A stretch of 53,122 bases of DNA from Desulfuromonadales bacterium (GCA_012974445.1 JAAXQG010000296.1:1-53122); one strand, 5' to 3'. Shown: positions 20,600 to 32,199, counted from the first letter of the stretch. Numbers and translations: made by a program. The notes: generated by a model not told the origin, from the sequence alone.

Positions 20600-21072
20600 G
20601 ATTTAGTTTCATCAGAAACAGGCTTGATTTGTTCAAAAGGAACAACCTCAATCCCTGACTCTACGAGCATTTGCTGCGAAAGTTCGTCAGGATAGCCATC
20701 CCGATAGATGATTTTAGTAATTCCAGCATTAATAATCATCTTCGTACAAATGCTACATGGTTGATGGGTGCAGTAGAGAATACTGCCGCCAATATTTGTG
20801 CCGTGCTTAGCTGCCTGAATAATTGCATTTTGTTCGGCGTGAAGACCTCGACAGAGTTCATGACGCTGGCCAGATGGAATATTTTGTTCCTGGCGGATGC
20901 AACCGACTTTGTCACAATGAGTAATTCCCGCAGGAGTACCATTGTATCCGGTGGCCAGGACATTTTTCTCTTTAACCAACACGGCACCGACCTGGCGGCG
21001 AAGGCAGGTCGAGCGCTTCGCCACCAGTTCAGCAATCTCCATGAAATATTCTTCCCAGGACGGTCTAACCAT
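20596..21072 (-). CDS. dCMP deaminase (ComEB-like)
   Basis: HAEQNAI and [14 protein letters not shown] zinc motifs. Confidence 0.92.
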   Translation of the reverse strand: MVRPSWEEYFMEIAELVAKRSTCLRRQVGAVLVKEKNVLATGYNGTPAGITHCDKVGCIRQEQNIPSGQRHELCRGLHAEQNAIIQAAKHGTNIGGSILYCTHQPCSICTKMIINAGITKIIYRDGYPDELSQQMLVESGIEVVPFEQIKPVSDETKS

Positions 21073-21077
21073 CTCGC

Positions 21078-22328
21078 TTATCCAAGCTTGTGGGCGTAGA
21101 GGGGGAACTTCTGTGCAAGAGCCTTGACCTCGGCGCAGATGGTCGCAAGCTCGGCGTCGTTGTCGATATTGTTCAAAGCCCGATCGATCCAGGCCGCAAC
21201 CAGCTCCATCTCGGATTCCTTGAGACCGCGACTGGTCGTAGCCGGTGTGCCGATACGAATGCCGCTGGTTACAAAGGGAGAGCGGGTATCGAAGGGAACC
21301 GCATTCTTGTTGACGGTGATTCCGGCCTTCTCCAGCGTATTTTCAGCAACCTTTCCGGTGATTTCGGTACCGGAGAGATCCAGCAACATCAGGTGATTGT
21401 CGGTGCCACCGGAAACCAGGTTGTAGCCCCTCTTAACCAGAGCAGCAGCCAGGGCTTTGGCGTTTTTCACCACCTGGGCGGCGTACTGCTTGAACTCTGG
21501 CTGGAGAGCCTCCTTGAAGGCCACAGCCTTGGCGGCGATGACATGCATCAGGGGGCCGCCCTGGATACCAGGGAAAATATTGCTATTGATCTTCTTTGCG
21601 TACTCTTCGCGACAGAGGATCATGCCACCGCGGGGACCACGAAGAGTCTTGTGGGTCGTCGTCGTGACAAATTCAGCGTAGGGAACAGGATTGGCGTGCT
21701 CACCTGCTGCCACCAGACCCGCGATATGAGCCATGTCCACCATGACTTTGGCGCCAACCTTGTCGGCGATGCGACGGAAGGCCTCGAAGTCAATGGCGCG
21801 AGAATAGGCGCTGGCACCAACGACGATGAGCTTGGGGCGGCACTCCAGGGCGAGACGCTCCACTTCCTCGTAATTGATGCGGCCGGTCTCGCGCTCCACA
21901 CCGTAGGAGACGATATTGAAGAGCTTGCCGGAGAAGTTGACGGGGCTGCCATGAGTCAGGTGGCCACCGTGGGCCAGATTCATCCCCAGAACCGTATCGC
22001 CGGGCTCACAGACGGTGAAATAAACCGCCATATTAGCCTGGGATCCCGAGTGTGGCTGCACATTGGCGTGCTCGGCACCGAAGAGCTCCTTGGCACGATC
22101 GATAGCCAGGGTCTCGGCCTCGTCGACGAATTCGCAGCCGCCATAGTAACGCTTGGAAGGATAGCCCTCAGCGTACTTATTGGTCAGAACCGATCCCTGA
22201 ACCTCAAGAACGGCTTCGCTGACGAAGTTTTCCGAAGCAATGAACTCAAGGCTGTATTCCTGACGCTCGGTCTCCCTGCGGATCGAATCGGCAATTTCAA
22301 TATCAAAGTTATCAAGCAAGTCGCTCAT
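21078..22328 (-). CDS. glyA: Serine hydroxymethyltransferase
   Basis: [11 protein letters not shown]...[17 protein letters not shown]. Confidence 0.98.
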   Translation of the reverse strand: MSDLLDNFDIEIADSIRRETERQEYSLEFIASENFVSEAVLEVQGSVLTNKYAEGYPSKRYYGGCEFVDEAETLAIDRAKELFGAEHANVQPHSGSQANMAVYFTVCEPGDTVLGMNLAHGGHLTHGSPVNFSGKLFNIVSYGVERETGRINYEEVERLALECRPKLIVVGASAYSRAIDFEAFRRIADKVGAKVMVDMAHIAGLVAAGEHANPVPYAEFVTTTTHKTLRGPRGGMILCREEYAKKINSNIFPGIQGGPLMHVIAAKAVAFKEALQPEFKQYAAQVVKNAKALAAALVKRGYNLVSGGTDNHLMLLDLSGTEITGKVAENTLEKAGITVNKNAVPFDTRSPFVTSGIRIGTPATTSRGLKESEMELVAAWIDRALNNIDNDAELATICAEVKALAQKFPLYAHKLG

Positions 22329-22449
22329 AATTTAAGATTCCTCCAATCGCCCCCAAGAGACGATGTTCAAAAAGAATAAGGTTGGATAAAAGTCAGTCAA
22401 AGCAAAAGGGCAGGCTTGTGCCCGCCCCCCGCGTTCTCTATTTACTGGA

Positions 22450-22905
22450 TCAAAGCTCCCCTGACTTCAGGGCTTCTTCAATAGCAGAGATCTTGTCCAG
22501 ACGGCGCTGATGACGCCCCCCTTCAAATTCCGTATCCAGCCAGGTCTTCACCATGGCGCAGGCCTCTGTCTCCGTCAGGACACGCCCCCCCATGACGATG
22601 ATATTGGCGTTGTTATGCTCTTTGGACATCTGGGCGGTAAAATCGTCGGTGATCAAAGCAGCGCGAACCCCGGGGAATTTGTTGGCGACAATGGACATGC
22701 CGATTCCCGTGCCGCAAAGCAGTATCCCTTTTTCCGCCTCGCCGGAACTGACAGCTCTGGCTACCTTTTCCCCAAAATCAGGATAGTCGGCCGACTCACC
22801 TTCGGCAGGACCCAAGGGGAGAACTTCTATCCCTCGCGCCTGGAGAAAAGAGACGATGGCACCGCGAAGCTCAATGGCTCCATGATCGCTGGCGACGAAA
22901 TACAT
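22450..22905 (-). CDS. rpiB: Ribose-5-phosphate isomerase B
   Basis: DHGAIELRGAIVSFL...GILLCGTGIGMSIVANKFPGVRAAL. Confidence 0.96.
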   Translation of the reverse strand: MYFVASDHGAIELRGAIVSFLQARGIEVLPLGPAEGESADYPDFGEKVARAVSSGEAEKGILLCGTGIGMSIVANKFPGVRAALITDDFTAQMSKEHNNANIIVMGGRVLTETEACAMVKTWLDTEFEGGRHQRRLDKISAIEEALKSGEL

Positions 22906-22908
22906 CCA

Positions 22909-24141
22909 TTAAACCTTCTTGAAAAGCAGGGTGGCGTTGGTACCGCCAAATCCCAGGGAATTGGACATGGCGACTCGGACCTCGGCCTGACGGGCCTCAT
23001 TGGGTACGTAGTCGAGATTACACTCGGGGTCAGGCTCGATCATATTCATGGTCGGAGGCACAACGCCGCGTTCCATGGCCAGCAGAGTATAGACGGCCTC
23101 GATGCCCCCGGCGGCGCCCAGAGCGTGTCCGGTCATGCTCTTGGTGGAGCTGACCATGACCTTGGAAGCGTGATCGCCCAAGGCCGACTTGATGGCCTTG
23201 GTCTCGAAGAGGTCGTTGAAGGGGGTCGAGGTTCCGTGGGCGTTGATGTAATCAACTTCCTGCGGGGCAACTCCGGCATTCTTCATGGCCATGGCCATGC
23301 AGCGGGCTGCGCCCTCCCCTCCGGGAGCCGGAGCCGTCAGATGATAGGCATCGCCGGTAAGGCCGTATCCGGCCACTTCAGCATAAATTTTCGCACCGCG
23401 TTTCTTCGCGGACTCGTACTCCTCAAGGATCACGATTCCAGCGCCTTCGCCCATAACAAAGCCGTCGCGATTCTTCTCGAAGGGGCGGCTGGCGGTCTTG
23501 GGATCGTCATTGCGGGTCGAAAGGGCCCTCATCACGTTGAATCCACCCAGCGCCAGAGGGGTAATGGTAGCTTCGGTACCACCGGCGATCATGGCATCGG
23601 CATCACCACGGGCGATCATGTGAAACGCATCTCCAATGGAGTGTGTTCCCGTTGCACAGGCGGAAACCGAGGAGACGTTGGGGCCCTTGGCGCCATACTT
23701 GATGGAGATATGCCCCGGAGCCAGATTGATGATGAGCATCGGTATAAAGAAGGGGGAGATTTTCTTATAGCCGCCGTCCTTCATGGCCTCGTGGTACTTC
23801 TCGATGGCAGGAAGCCCCCCCAGGCCGGACCCGACAAGAACCCCGACGCGCTCGGCGTTTTGCTCATCAACCACCAACCCCGAATCTTTCATCGCCAGTT
23901 CCGCAGCAGCAAGGGAGTACTGGATGAAGAGATCCATCTTCTTGATTTCTTTTTTGGGGATAAAATCCTCAGCATTGAAATCCTTGACTTCACCGGCAAT
24001 ATGAGTCGGCAAGGAAGAGGCATCGAAGCGGGTAATATAATCAATACCGGAGGTACCAGAAGTCAGGGCAGACCAGTTTTTTTCATTTCCAGTGCCCAGG
24101 GCGGAGACGACTCCTACCCCTGTAACAACAACTCTGCGCAT
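22909..24141 (-). CDS. fabF: Beta-ketoacyl-ACP synthase II
   Basis: [16 protein letters not shown]...[15 protein letters not shown]...[12 protein letters not shown]. Confidence 0.97.
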   Translation of the reverse strand: MRRVVVTGVGVVSALGTGNEKNWSALTSGTSGIDYITRFDASSLPTHIAGEVKDFNAEDFIPKKEIKKMDLFIQYSLAAAELAMKDSGLVVDEQNAERVGVLVGSGLGGLPAIEKYHEAMKDGGYKKISPFFIPMLIINLAPGHISIKYGAKGPNVSSVSACATGTHSIGDAFHMIARGDADAMIAGGTEATITPLALGGFNVMRALSTRNDDPKTASRPFEKNRDGFVMGEGAGIVILEEYESAKKRGAKIYAEVAGYGLTGDAYHLTAPAPGGEGAARCMAMAMKNAGVAPQEVDYINAHGTSTPFNDLFETKAIKSALGDHASKVMVSSTKSMTGHALGAAGGIEAVYTLLAMERGVVPPTMNMIEPDPECNLDYVPNEARQAEVRVAMSNSLGFGGTNATLLFKKV

Positions 24142-24281
24142 GATGAAACTAACTCCTTTCGGAAATCACCCCGGCCAAAAGATTCATAAAACCCACGGGG
24201 AAAAGCGATATTACTTGGAACGATGACAGAAGGGGAGACGAGCCACAATTAGCCATCTCCCCCACTGCAAACATTCAACGA

Positions 24282-24515
24282 TCAGGCGTTTTCGGAGATA
24301 TAATCTACGGCGTCCTGAACGGTCTGGATTTTTTCAGCGTCTTCGTCAGAGATCTCGATATCGAACTCCTCCTCCAGCGCCATCACCAGCTCGACGGTGT
24401 CGAGAGAATCGGCACCCAGGTCTTCCATGAAAGACGCCTCGATGGTGACCTGAGCATCATCAACACCCAGCTGCTCTGCAACAATCTGCTTTACTCTTTC
24501 TTCGGTAGAAGCCAT
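24282..24515 (-). CDS. acpP: Acyl carrier protein
   Basis: [25 protein letters not shown]. Confidence 0.98.
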   Translation of the reverse strand: MASTEERVKQIVAEQLGVDDAQVTIEASFMEDLGADSLDTVELVMALEEEFDIEISDEDAEKIQTVQDAVDYISENA

Positions 24516-24580
24516 TTACTTCTCCTCCTTCTTTGTTTGTTTTAAATTACCGATGTTTTGAATCCACCGGATGTGTTGAG

Positions 24581-25321
24581 CTACATGTACATTCCACCAT
24601 TGATACCGAGAACCTGCCCGGTAATGTAAGCGGCACGATCTGAAGCGAGAAATACTACGGATTCGGCAATATCGTCAACAGATCCGAGACGGCCGAGAGG
24701 AATCTGTTGAGTCAGTTCTTCACGTTTTTTTTCGGGGAGTGCCTCGGTCATGTCCGTTGCGATAAACCCGGGGGTGATCGCATTAACAGTGACATTGCGA
24801 CGAGCCAGTTCCCGGGCATTACTTTTGGTCAACCCGATAAGTCCGGCCTTGCTGGCGCAGTAATTTGCCTGACCGGCATTGCCCATCTCTCCAACAACGG
24901 ATGAGATATTGATGACCCTGCCGAAGCGCTGCTTGCTCATGAACTTGGTGGCGGCCTTGGTACAGAAGAAGGCACCTTTGAGATTGGTATCCAAAACGGT
25001 ATCCCAATCCTGCTCGCTCATGCGAAGAAGCAGCGTATCGCGGGTAATTCCGGCGTTATTGACCAGAATATCCACCCTGCCGAAGTTCTCGACGGCCGCG
25101 GCCACGAGGGACCGGGCATCGGCTTCGATAGAGACATCGGCGGCAACGGGAACCGCCTCGGCGCCTGCAGCCTTGACAGCCGCCAGAGTATCGTCCAGCG
25201 CCGCCAGAGAGCGGGCACTCAGAACCAGCTTGGCTCCCTGATTGGCCAGAGCCAGGGCGATGGCTCGACCGATTCCGCGAGAAGCGCCCGTGACAACGGC
25301 AACCTTATCCTGAAACATCAT
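24581..25321 (-). CDS. fabG: 3-oxoacyl-ACP reductase
   Basis: VVTGASRGIGRAIAL...YCASKAGLIGLTK; SDR family. Confidence 0.97.
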   Translation of the reverse strand: MMFQDKVAVVTGASRGIGRAIALALANQGAKLVLSARSLAALDDTLAAVKAAGAEAVPVAADVSIEADARSLVAAAVENFGRVDILVNNAGITRDTLLLRMSEQDWDTVLDTNLKGAFFCTKAATKFMSKQRFGRVINISSVVGEMGNAGQANYCASKAGLIGLTKSNARELARRNVTVNAITPGFIATDMTEALPEKKREELTQQIPLGRLGSVDDIAESVVFLASDRAAYITGQVLGINGGMYM

Positions 25322-25341
25322 TGTGTGCACCATTTCCTTTA

Positions 25342-26265
25342 TCAGAGCAGAGCCTTGAGGCTGGCCAGGTCAGAAACGTTATCAGCAACCTTCCCCTTGG
25401 CGGTGCGTTTGCAAAGTCCGGCAAGCACTTTACCAGGGCCGATCTCAATAAAACGCTCAACACCCATTTCAACCATTTTGGCAACGGATTCATCCCAGCG
25501 CACAGGAGCACTGACCTGACGTACCAGAAGTTCCTTGACGCGGGCCGGATCGGCATTGGGCAGCGCTTCCACATTGCTCACGACGGGACAGTTCATCTTA
25601 GCGACATGAACCGCTGCCAGAACGTCCTGCAGTCGCAATCCGGCCGGCTCCATCAGGGAACAATGAAAAGGGGCGCTTACCGGCAGGGAAAGTGCGCGCT
25701 TGGCGCCACGCCCTTTGGCCAGCTCAATGGCTCGCTCAACGGCTTCGGTATGTCCGGCGATGACAATCTGCCCCGGACTGTTGAAATTTGCAGCGGATAC
25801 GACCTGAGACTGAGCCGCTTCGGCACAGATCTCGGCCAGCACGTCCGACTCAAGTCCGAGAACCGCAGCCATAGCCCCCTGCCCTACGGGAACGGCCTCC
25901 TGCATGAAGGTACCCCGCAGACGCACGGTACGCACGGCTTCGGCCAGGCTGATGGCACCACTACAGACCAGGGCCGAATATTCGCCCAGAGAATGACCGG
26001 CGGCGCAGGAGGGTTTCAGGCCCGTTTCCTGTTCAAGAACACGCAGCGCGGCAACACTCATGGTCAGGATTGCCGGCTGAGTGTTGGCGGTAAGCTTCAG
26101 CTCAGACTCGGGACCATTGAAACAGAGGGAGGAAATATCGAACCCCAGAGCATCATTGGCCTCTTCAAAGGTTTCTCTGGCTACCGGGAAATTCTCGGCC
26201 AGATCCTTCCCCATTCCTGCGTGCTGTGAGCCCTGTCCGGGAAAAAGAAATGCAATCATAGTCAA
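25342..26265 (-). CDS. fabD: Malonyl-CoA-ACP transacylase
   Basis: FLFPGQGSQHAGMGKDL...AGHSLGEYSALVCSGA. Confidence 0.97.
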   Translation of the reverse strand: MTMIAFLFPGQGSQHAGMGKDLAENFPVARETFEEANDALGFDISSLCFNGPESELKLTANTQPAILTMSVAALRVLEQETGLKPSCAAGHSLGEYSALVCSGAISLAEAVRTVRLRGTFMQEAVPVGQGAMAAVLGLESDVLAEICAEAAQSQVVSAANFNSPGQIVIAGHTEAVERAIELAKGRGAKRALSLPVSAPFHCSLMEPAGLRLQDVLAAVHVAKMNCPVVSNVEALPNADPARVKELLVRQVSAPVRWDESVAKMVEMGVERFIEIGPGKVLAGLCKRTAKGKVADNVSDLASLKALL

Positions 26266-26286
26266 AATCCTGTGATTTAGATTCGT

Positions 26287-27267
26287 CTACCAGCGAAGCA
26301 GAGTGGCACCCCATGTGAAACCGCCGCCGAAGGCGTCCAGAAGCACCAGGTCTCCATCTTTAAGTACGCCCTTGCGGTTAGCCTCATCCAACGCGATAGG
26401 AATCGACGCAGCGGAGGTGTTACCGAAACGATCAACATTGATATATACCTGCTCTTCGGTAAAACCAAGTCGCTTGGCGGTCGCCTCAAGAATACGACGA
26501 TTAGCCTGATGGGGGACAAACAAATCCACATCGGAAGTCGACAATCCGGCAGCATCCAGAGCTTCCTGAGCCACTGCGGACAGAGAGCGCACGGCCACCT
26601 TGAAAACTTCGTTACCCTGCATTTTGAGATAGGGCAGAGAACCGGGATCGGCTTTGGCGCTCAGGGGATTACAGCTGCCATACCCGGGCTGATAGAGCAA
26701 CTCCAGATATGAGCCATCGGAGTGCAGATGATTGGAGAGGATGCCGCAGTCACCTTCCTGCGCCTCAAGAACCACGGCTCCGGCACCATCGCCGAAAAGA
26801 ATGCAGGTATTGCGATCCCCCCAGTCAATGATCCGTGAGAGAACCTCGGCTCCGATGACCAGAACTTTGCTGGCCGCTCCACTGCGAATGGCGTTGTAGG
26901 CGTTGGCCAGTCCGTAGACAAAACCGCTACAGGCCGCTGAAACATCGTAGGCGTAAGCGTTGGTCGCGCCAATTTTATTCTGAACAATGCAGGCCGTTGC
27001 CGGCCAGGGGTAGTCACCAGTAATGGTCGCAACGATGATCTGGTCGATATCCTGTGCTGCAACTCCTGCCATTTCCAGAGCCGCCAGAGCTGCATTGGCC
27101 GCCAGGTCCGATGTAACTTGCGAATCGGCAGCAATGCGGCGCTGATGAATTCCGGTACGAGCAACGATCCACTCAGCCGTGGTATCGGTCATCTGCTCGA
27201 TGTCATGGTTCGTACGTATCTTCTCCGGCACATAAGAGCCGGTCCCGATGATGCGTGCTTGCTTCAC
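26287..27267 (-). CDS. fabH: Beta-ketoacyl-ACP synthase III
   Basis: IIGTGSYVPEKIRTN...YDVSAACSGFVYGL...VPHQANRRI. Confidence 0.97.
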   Translation of the reverse strand: MKQARIIGTGSYVPEKIRTNHDIEQMTDTTAEWIVARTGIHQRRIAADSQVTSDLAANAALAALEMAGVAAQDIDQIIVATITGDYPWPATACIVQNKIGATNAYAYDVSAACSGFVYGLANAYNAIRSGAASKVLVIGAEVLSRIIDWGDRNTCILFGDGAGAVVLEAQEGDCGILSNHLHSDGSYLELLYQPGYGSCNPLSAKADPGSLPYLKMQGNEVFKVAVRSLSAVAQEALDAAGLSTSDVDLFVPHQANRRILEATAKRLGFTEEQVYINVDRFGNTSAASIPIALDEANRKGVLKDGDLVLLDAFGGGFTWGATLLRW

Positions 27268-27310
27268 AGTTCAACCTCCGCTCTAACGAGCACAGTACCG
27301 CCCTGAAAGA

Positions 27311-28339
27311 TCAGAGACCTTCCGAGAGTCCGGACTGCCCCGCTTCGCCCAGTTGTGTGGCGAGTTTGGCATTTACATCCTTGACGACATATTCGCGGGC
27401 CAGCCCGATCGCATTATGAATCGCCCTGACACTGGAGCCCCCATGGCAGATCATGCCCGTTCCGGCAATACCGATCAATGGAGCGCCCCCGTATTCGGCG
27501 TAATCCACCTTGCGCTTAAACGCCTTGAACGCGGGACGAGCAAGAAGATAGCCTATTTTGGCTAGAAAACTGCGCTGGATTTCCCGGCGCAGCATGGTTC
27601 CGATGGCATCGGCCAATCCTTCGGAAACCTTCAGGAGGACATTTCCAACAAAGCCATCACAGACCACCACGTCGACAGAACCGTCAAAGACATTGCGACC
27701 CTCGACGTACCCGACGTAGTTGCATGGAGCTTCACGCAACAGCCTGTCGGCCTCCCGCGTGAGTTCGTTCCCCTTGCTCGCCTCTGACCCGTTGGAAAGC
27801 AGTCCGACCCTGGGTTGAGCTTTACCAAAGACGCTCCGGGAATAGACCTCGCCCATGAGTCCGAACTGAAACAGGTGTTGCGCACGACAATCCACATTGC
27901 CCCCCACGTCAAGAACGATAACAGGGTCCTTGAGTGTAGGCATGATCGTGGCGATAGCTGGACGTTCCACTCCCTTGAGACGCTTCAGGATGAACATTCC
28001 CGCAGCCATTGTCGCGCCAGAATTCCCAGCGCTGACAACAGCATGGGCACGTCCATCCTTAACGGCCTGAAAGGCCACGCGAATGGAGGAGTCTTTCTTT
28101 TTCCGCACGACATCGGAGGCCGAGTCGTGCATACCGATCACCTCAGACGCATGCTCTATATCGATAGAGAGCCCCGAGTGGTCGTGCTTCTGAAGTTCTT
28201 GAGTAAGCCGCTCGCGGTCTCCCACGAGCAGCACGGAAATACCCCACCTACGGGCGGCACTGATGGCTGCTTCAACCTCAACAGCCGGAGCATTGTCGCC
28301 GCCCATGGCATCCAGGGCGATCGTGACTTTGGAATCCAA
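27311..28339 (-). CDS. plsX: Phosphate acyltransferase PlsX, likely TTG start
   Basis: (TTG)[27 protein letters not shown]-track N-extension to 28438 overlaps rpmF and reads as noise. Confidence 0.95.
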   Translation of the reverse strand: MDSKVTIALDAMGGDNAPAVEVEAAISAARRWGISVLLVGDRERLTQELQKHDHSGLSIDIEHASEVIGMHDSASDVVRKKKDSSIRVAFQAVKDGRAHAVVSAGNSGATMAAGMFILKRLKGVERPAIATIMPTLKDPVIVLDVGGNVDCRAQHLFQFGLMGEVYSRSVFGKAQPRVGLLSNGSEASKGNELTREADRLLREAPCNYVGYVEGRNVFDGSVDVVVCDGFVGNVLLKVSEGLADAIGTMLRREIQRSFLAKIGYLLARPAFKAFKRKVDYAEYGGAPLIGIAGTGMICHGGSSVRAIHNAIGLAREYVVKDVNAKLATQLGEAGQSGLSEGL

Positions 28340-28350
28340 GTAAGCCTCGC

Positions 28351-28533
28351 TTATGCTTCCTTGGTTTCGATAACAGTCTTGCCCTTGTACGTTCCACAGC
28401 TGGCGCAGATGCGGTGGGGCTGCTTGACTTCCTGACAATCAGGGCAAATGCAGGTTCCGGGAACAGTGAGCGCATCATGAGAACGACGCATATCGCGTCT
28501 TGATTTCGAGGTCTTTTTCTTTGGTACAGCCAT
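28351..28533 (-). CDS. rpmF: Ribosomal protein L32
   Basis: [22 protein letters not shown]...CPDC...CASCGTY. Confidence 0.98.
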   Translation of the reverse strand: MAVPKKKTSKSRRDMRRSHDALTVPGTCICPDCQEVKQPHRICASCGTYKGKTVIETKEA

Positions 28534-28578
28534 GGTAATATTCTCCTTCAGGATTCGGCCTTGGGCCGTGTCAGTCTT

Positions 28579-29136
28579 TTACGACTTCTTGATTTTAAAA
28601 TCTTTCAGGGCGGCGAACTTCAAACTGGGACTCGCTGGCCCACAGCTGCAGCTCTCAACATTAAGATCGACTCCACAGCTCGGACACAAACCCTTACAGT
28701 CCTCGCTGCAGAGAGGTTTCAAGGGAACCCCCATCAAAACCTGTTCTTCAATGCCTTCATGAAGGTCGATCTCATCACCCTCATAAAGTAGAATTCCCAT
28801 ATCCTCAGCACTGAGCTCGAGCCCCTCGTCCTCATCGAAATCATCCGAGGTGACTTCGGGAAGCTCCTTGCTGTAAGTCAGGGAGAACTCTTCCGACAGG
28901 CTGTAGTCGAAATCAGCGCTGCAGCGACTGCAACACAGAGCCACAGAAGTTTCTACAACACCCTGAACCTCGACCATTTCACCCACAGGAAAAATGTGAG
29001 CCTTCACCCGGACAGGAGCCGGGAAGGCAACATCCTGATACGCACTAGCGTCGAGCAGCCCGGAAAACCGATCAACCGCTTCCTCAAGAAGCAGTTCCGC
29101 ACCATTCTCGCCAAGCTTAATTACTTCAATGCGCAC
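28579..29136 (-). CDS. DUF177/YceD family protein, likely GTG start
   Basis: CCSRCSADFDYSLSEEFSL...CKGLCPSCGVDLN; located upstream of rpmF as usual. Confidence 0.88.
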   Translation of the reverse strand: MRIEVIKLGENGAELLLEEAVDRFSGLLDASAYQDVAFPAPVRVKAHIFPVGEMVEVQGVVETSVALCCSRCSADFDYSLSEEFSLTYSKELPEVTSDDFDEDEGLELSAEDMGILLYEGDEIDLHEGIEEQVLMGVPLKPLCSEDCKGLCPSCGVDLNVESCSCGPASPSLKFAALKDFKIKKS

Positions 29137-29348
29137 AGCTACCCCCTTGGATTTGGAAATGGGCACTTTATAAAGAGTCCCAGGGTTTGTCAAGGGAGAA
29201 ATCCGTGACGCAGAACAGGCTATTTTTATTGAGAAAACAGTAATTTAGCTTCGACAAACCCCACCAGATCAAGCATAGCTCCTTGCTCGAACCGTCGACA
29301 AAATGATACAAATCCTCGCCAGATGCAACCCGAAAGAGGTCCCAAGCC

Positions 29349-30038
29349 ATGGAATCACGAATTACAGCTCTACTGCAGACCATGAAAAACCTCAGGGCGC
29401 CCGAAGGTTGTCCCTGGGATGCACGCCAGACCCCCTCTAGTCTGAAGCCCTATATTATCGAAGAAGCCTACGAGCTCATCGAGGCCATCGACGGTGAAAA
29501 CCCCTCCATGATCTGCGATGAACTGGGAGATCTGCTGCTACAGGTGGTATTTTTGTCCCGCATTTTTGAGGAGCAGGGACTCTTTGACTTCTCCGATGTA
29601 GCCACGACAATCAATGAAAAACTCATCCGACGCCATCCCCATGTCTTTGGCGACCTGAAACTGCATGATGAAGAGCAACTGAGGCGAAACTGGGACCGCA
29701 TCAAGGAAGAAGAACGTCGCGACCAAGGGCAGAAGAGTTCAAAGAAGCCCTCCATCCCCGCCCAGCTTCCGGCCCTGATGCGAGGAGTCAAGGTTGCTGC
29801 GGCCCTGGAAAGAATCGGGGTTGATCAACAGACCAGACAGGTCGAAGAAAGTCTGCATTCCTTGAGCCGCAGCATCAGAGAGCAACAGAGTGAAATCACC
29901 GATGAAGCCCTGGGAAGACACCTCTTCGAACTGTGCCGGCTCGCACAGGAAGCAGGAATCGACCCCGAGGACTCCCTCCGGAAATACACCCGCAAACAGC
30001 TCAACGACATCGAACCCGCCTCGGCCCCGAAGGGCTGA
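29349..30038 (+). CDS. mazG: Nucleoside triphosphate pyrophosphohydrolase MazG
   Basis: CPWDARQTPSSLKPYIIEEAYELIEAID...DELGDLLLQVVF. Confidence 0.95.
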   Translation: MESRITALLQTMKNLRAPEGCPWDARQTPSSLKPYIIEEAYELIEAIDGENPSMICDELGDLLLQVVFLSRIFEEQGLFDFSDVATTINEKLIRRHPHVFGDLKLHDEEQLRRNWDRIKEEERRDQGQKSSKKPSIPAQLPALMRGVKVAAALERIGVDQQTRQVEESLHSLSRSIREQQSEITDEALGRHLFELCRLAQEAGIDPEDSLRKYTRKQLNDIEPASAPKG

Positions 30039-30058
30039 GCGCGAAGAATGAGGATCGC

Positions 30059-30451
30059 ATGTTTCCACGACTGATCATACTCTTCACCCTGATCCCCCTG
30101 CTTGAGCTCTACGTTCTTCTTGAGGTCGGCGCACTCATCGGTGCGGGCTGGACCGTCGGACTGATCCTGCTGACCGGTATCGCCGGGGCCTGGCTGGCTC
30201 GAACCCAGGGGTTCGAACTGCTGCGGCAGGTACAACGGGAGATGGCAGCAGGAAGACTTCCCGCCGAGCAACTGCTGGACGGGGCCATGATTCTGGCCGG
30301 CGGCATCCTGCTGCTGACCCCCGGATTCTGCACGGACCTGGCGGGCTTTGCCTTCCTGACCCCCGGAACCCGGAGCTTTATCAAGAAAATACTCCGGCGG
30401 GCACTCCAGCAGCTCGCCGCCTCGGGAAAGATCCACATCCACCGACCTTGA
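30059..30451 (+). CDS. fxsA: FxsA family membrane protein
   Basis: MFPRLIILFTLIPLLELYVLLEVG...LLLTPGFCTDLAGFAFLTP. Confidence 0.9.
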   Translation: MFPRLIILFTLIPLLELYVLLEVGALIGAGWTVGLILLTGIAGAWLARTQGFELLRQVQREMAAGRLPAEQLLDGAMILAGGILLLTPGFCTDLAGFAFLTPGTRSFIKKILRRALQQLAASGKIHIHRP

Positions 30452-30503
30452 ATCCTTCCCGTCGATACGATTTACCGACAAGCCCCCGAGTGACTGCAGT
30501 CAC

Positions 30504-32090
30504 TCAGGGCCTGTCAGTAATCGGCCTTTTACCCAGCTTTCGTCGTACCATCTTTTGAAGCTCATTGACCTGCGAGACTCCCAGCAGCTGACAGAGCCAG
30601 AAATACAGCCCCCCTCCCAGCACCACAGAGCAAAGCAGCACGGAGCCATGCACCAGAAGGGCCCCCGGCTGACTCCAGTCAACCAGAGCGCAAAGAAAGT
30701 AAACCACCCCCCCCATCCCCAAGGATGCCAGAGAGCATCGCAGGGCCTGCCCACCGAGAGATCTCAGCCCCAGGGGGCCGAGACGCTTTCGCAGCAGCAC
30801 CAGCAGCGCCAGGGCATTAAAGGCCGAAGCTAGAGTCAGCGCCAGGGCCAGCCCCACATGCCCCAGAAACTGCATCAGGATCAGTCCAGCCAGGACATTG
30901 ACCAGCATAGTCCAGAAAGAAACCAGCACAGGTGTTCGGGTATTTTCCAAAGCATAAAAGGTGGGAACCAGCATGCGACTCACTCCGACGAAGAGCAGCC
31001 CCGGAGCATAAGCGGCCAGCGCCTGAGCCGTGGCCAGGACCTGCGGATAATCGAACTGCCCCCCCATGAAAAAGAGGCTGTAAACCGGCACGGCACAGAG
31101 CCCCAGCCCCAGGGCCGCAGGAAGGGTCACGATGATCACCAGAAGAAGAGAAAAGCGCAGCGAGTCCTTCAACGCCACCATGTCCCCCTCGGCGGCCTGT
31201 CGACTGAGACTGGGGAGCAGGGCCTGGGCGAGAGCGACGATGAATATCCCCTGCGGAAACTCGAAGAGCCTCTGGCCATAGTAAAGATAGGAAACACTAC
31301 CCTCCTCCAGAAAGGAGGCCAGAACCCGGGTGACGATCACATTAATCTGATAGACCGCCACTCCGAACAGTCCCGGAAGCATCAACCGGGCAACCTTACG
31401 CACCGCTGGGTGCCGAAAGCCAAAGCAGAGCCCGGGCACAATACGATGACGAATCAAGACGGGAATCTGCATCAGCACCTGCATCGCCCCTCCGACCAGC
31501 ACCCCCCAGGCAAGGCCGATCACCGGAGCATCGAGCCAGAGCCCCCCCAGATACGCCGATACAATCATCGCCAGATTAAGAACAAGGGGGGAGAGCGCCG
31601 GGATGAAATAATGTCCCACCACATTAAGTACACCGGTCAGCAAGGCCAGAACGCTGGCGAAAAGAATATAGGGAAACATGATGGCGTTGAGATGGGCCGT
31701 GAGTTCAAGCTTGCCGGGCACGCCCTCAAAGCCTCTTGCGATCAGGCCGACAATCTGCTCCGAAAAAATCAATCCCCCCGCCGTAACCAGCAGCAGCACC
31801 AGGACAAGCAGGGTCAGACAGGCCGATGCGACCTTCCGGGCCACTGCCCTGCCCTCCTGATGATAGGTTTTCGAAAAGGTCGGCACGAATGCCGCGGTCA
31901 GGGAACCCTCGGCGAAAAACCGCCGCAGCAGATTCGGAATCGTAAAGGCCATGAAAAAAGCATCGGCAACCATACCCGCCCCGAAGAGTCGGGCCAGGAT
32001 CATGTCGCGCACCAGCCCGGCCACCCGACTGAGCAGGGTAGCGGCGGCCATCACCGAAGTATTACGAGCGATTGTTTTTTGTATCGTCAA
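30504..32090 (-). CDS. murJ: Lipid II flippase MurJ/MviN
   Basis: TLLSRVAGLVRDMILARLFGAGMVADAFFMAFTIPNLLRRFFAEGSLTAAFVP. Confidence 0.97.
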   Translation of the reverse strand: MTIQKTIARNTSVMAAATLLSRVAGLVRDMILARLFGAGMVADAFFMAFTIPNLLRRFFAEGSLTAAFVPTFSKTYHQEGRAVARKVASACLTLLVLVLLLVTAGGLIFSEQIVGLIARGFEGVPGKLELTAHLNAIMFPYILFASVLALLTGVLNVVGHYFIPALSPLVLNLAMIVSAYLGGLWLDAPVIGLAWGVLVGGAMQVLMQIPVLIRHRIVPGLCFGFRHPAVRKVARLMLPGLFGVAVYQINVIVTRVLASFLEEGSVSYLYYGQRLFEFPQGIFIVALAQALLPSLSRQAAEGDMVALKDSLRFSLLLVIIVTLPAALGLGLCAVPVYSLFFMGGQFDYPQVLATAQALAAYAPGLLFVGVSRMLVPTFYALENTRTPVLVSFWTMLVNVLAGLILMQFLGHVGLALALTLASAFNALALLVLLRKRLGPLGLRSLGGQALRCSLASLGMGGVVYFLCALVDWSQPGALLVHGSVLLCSVVLGGGLYFWLCQLLGVSQVNELQKMVRRKLGKRPITDRP

Positions 32091-32199
32091 GGGGGAGTTC
32101 CTGGCAGTAAATGGGATTATTTTGAGTTAATCCTACTGAAAATCATTTTTTCCCTCGCTATTCCGGAGAGATAGCTTGGCGTATTGTCGCAATCTAATC

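Noticed and set aside
22510-24189. 559-aa plus-strand ORF
   Set aside because: Antisense of rpiB/fabF, low-complexity Gly/His-rich shadow ORF
30858-32174. 438-aa plus-strand ORF rich in Gln/His/Arg
   Set aside because: Antisense of murJ; composition typical of the complement of a membrane protein
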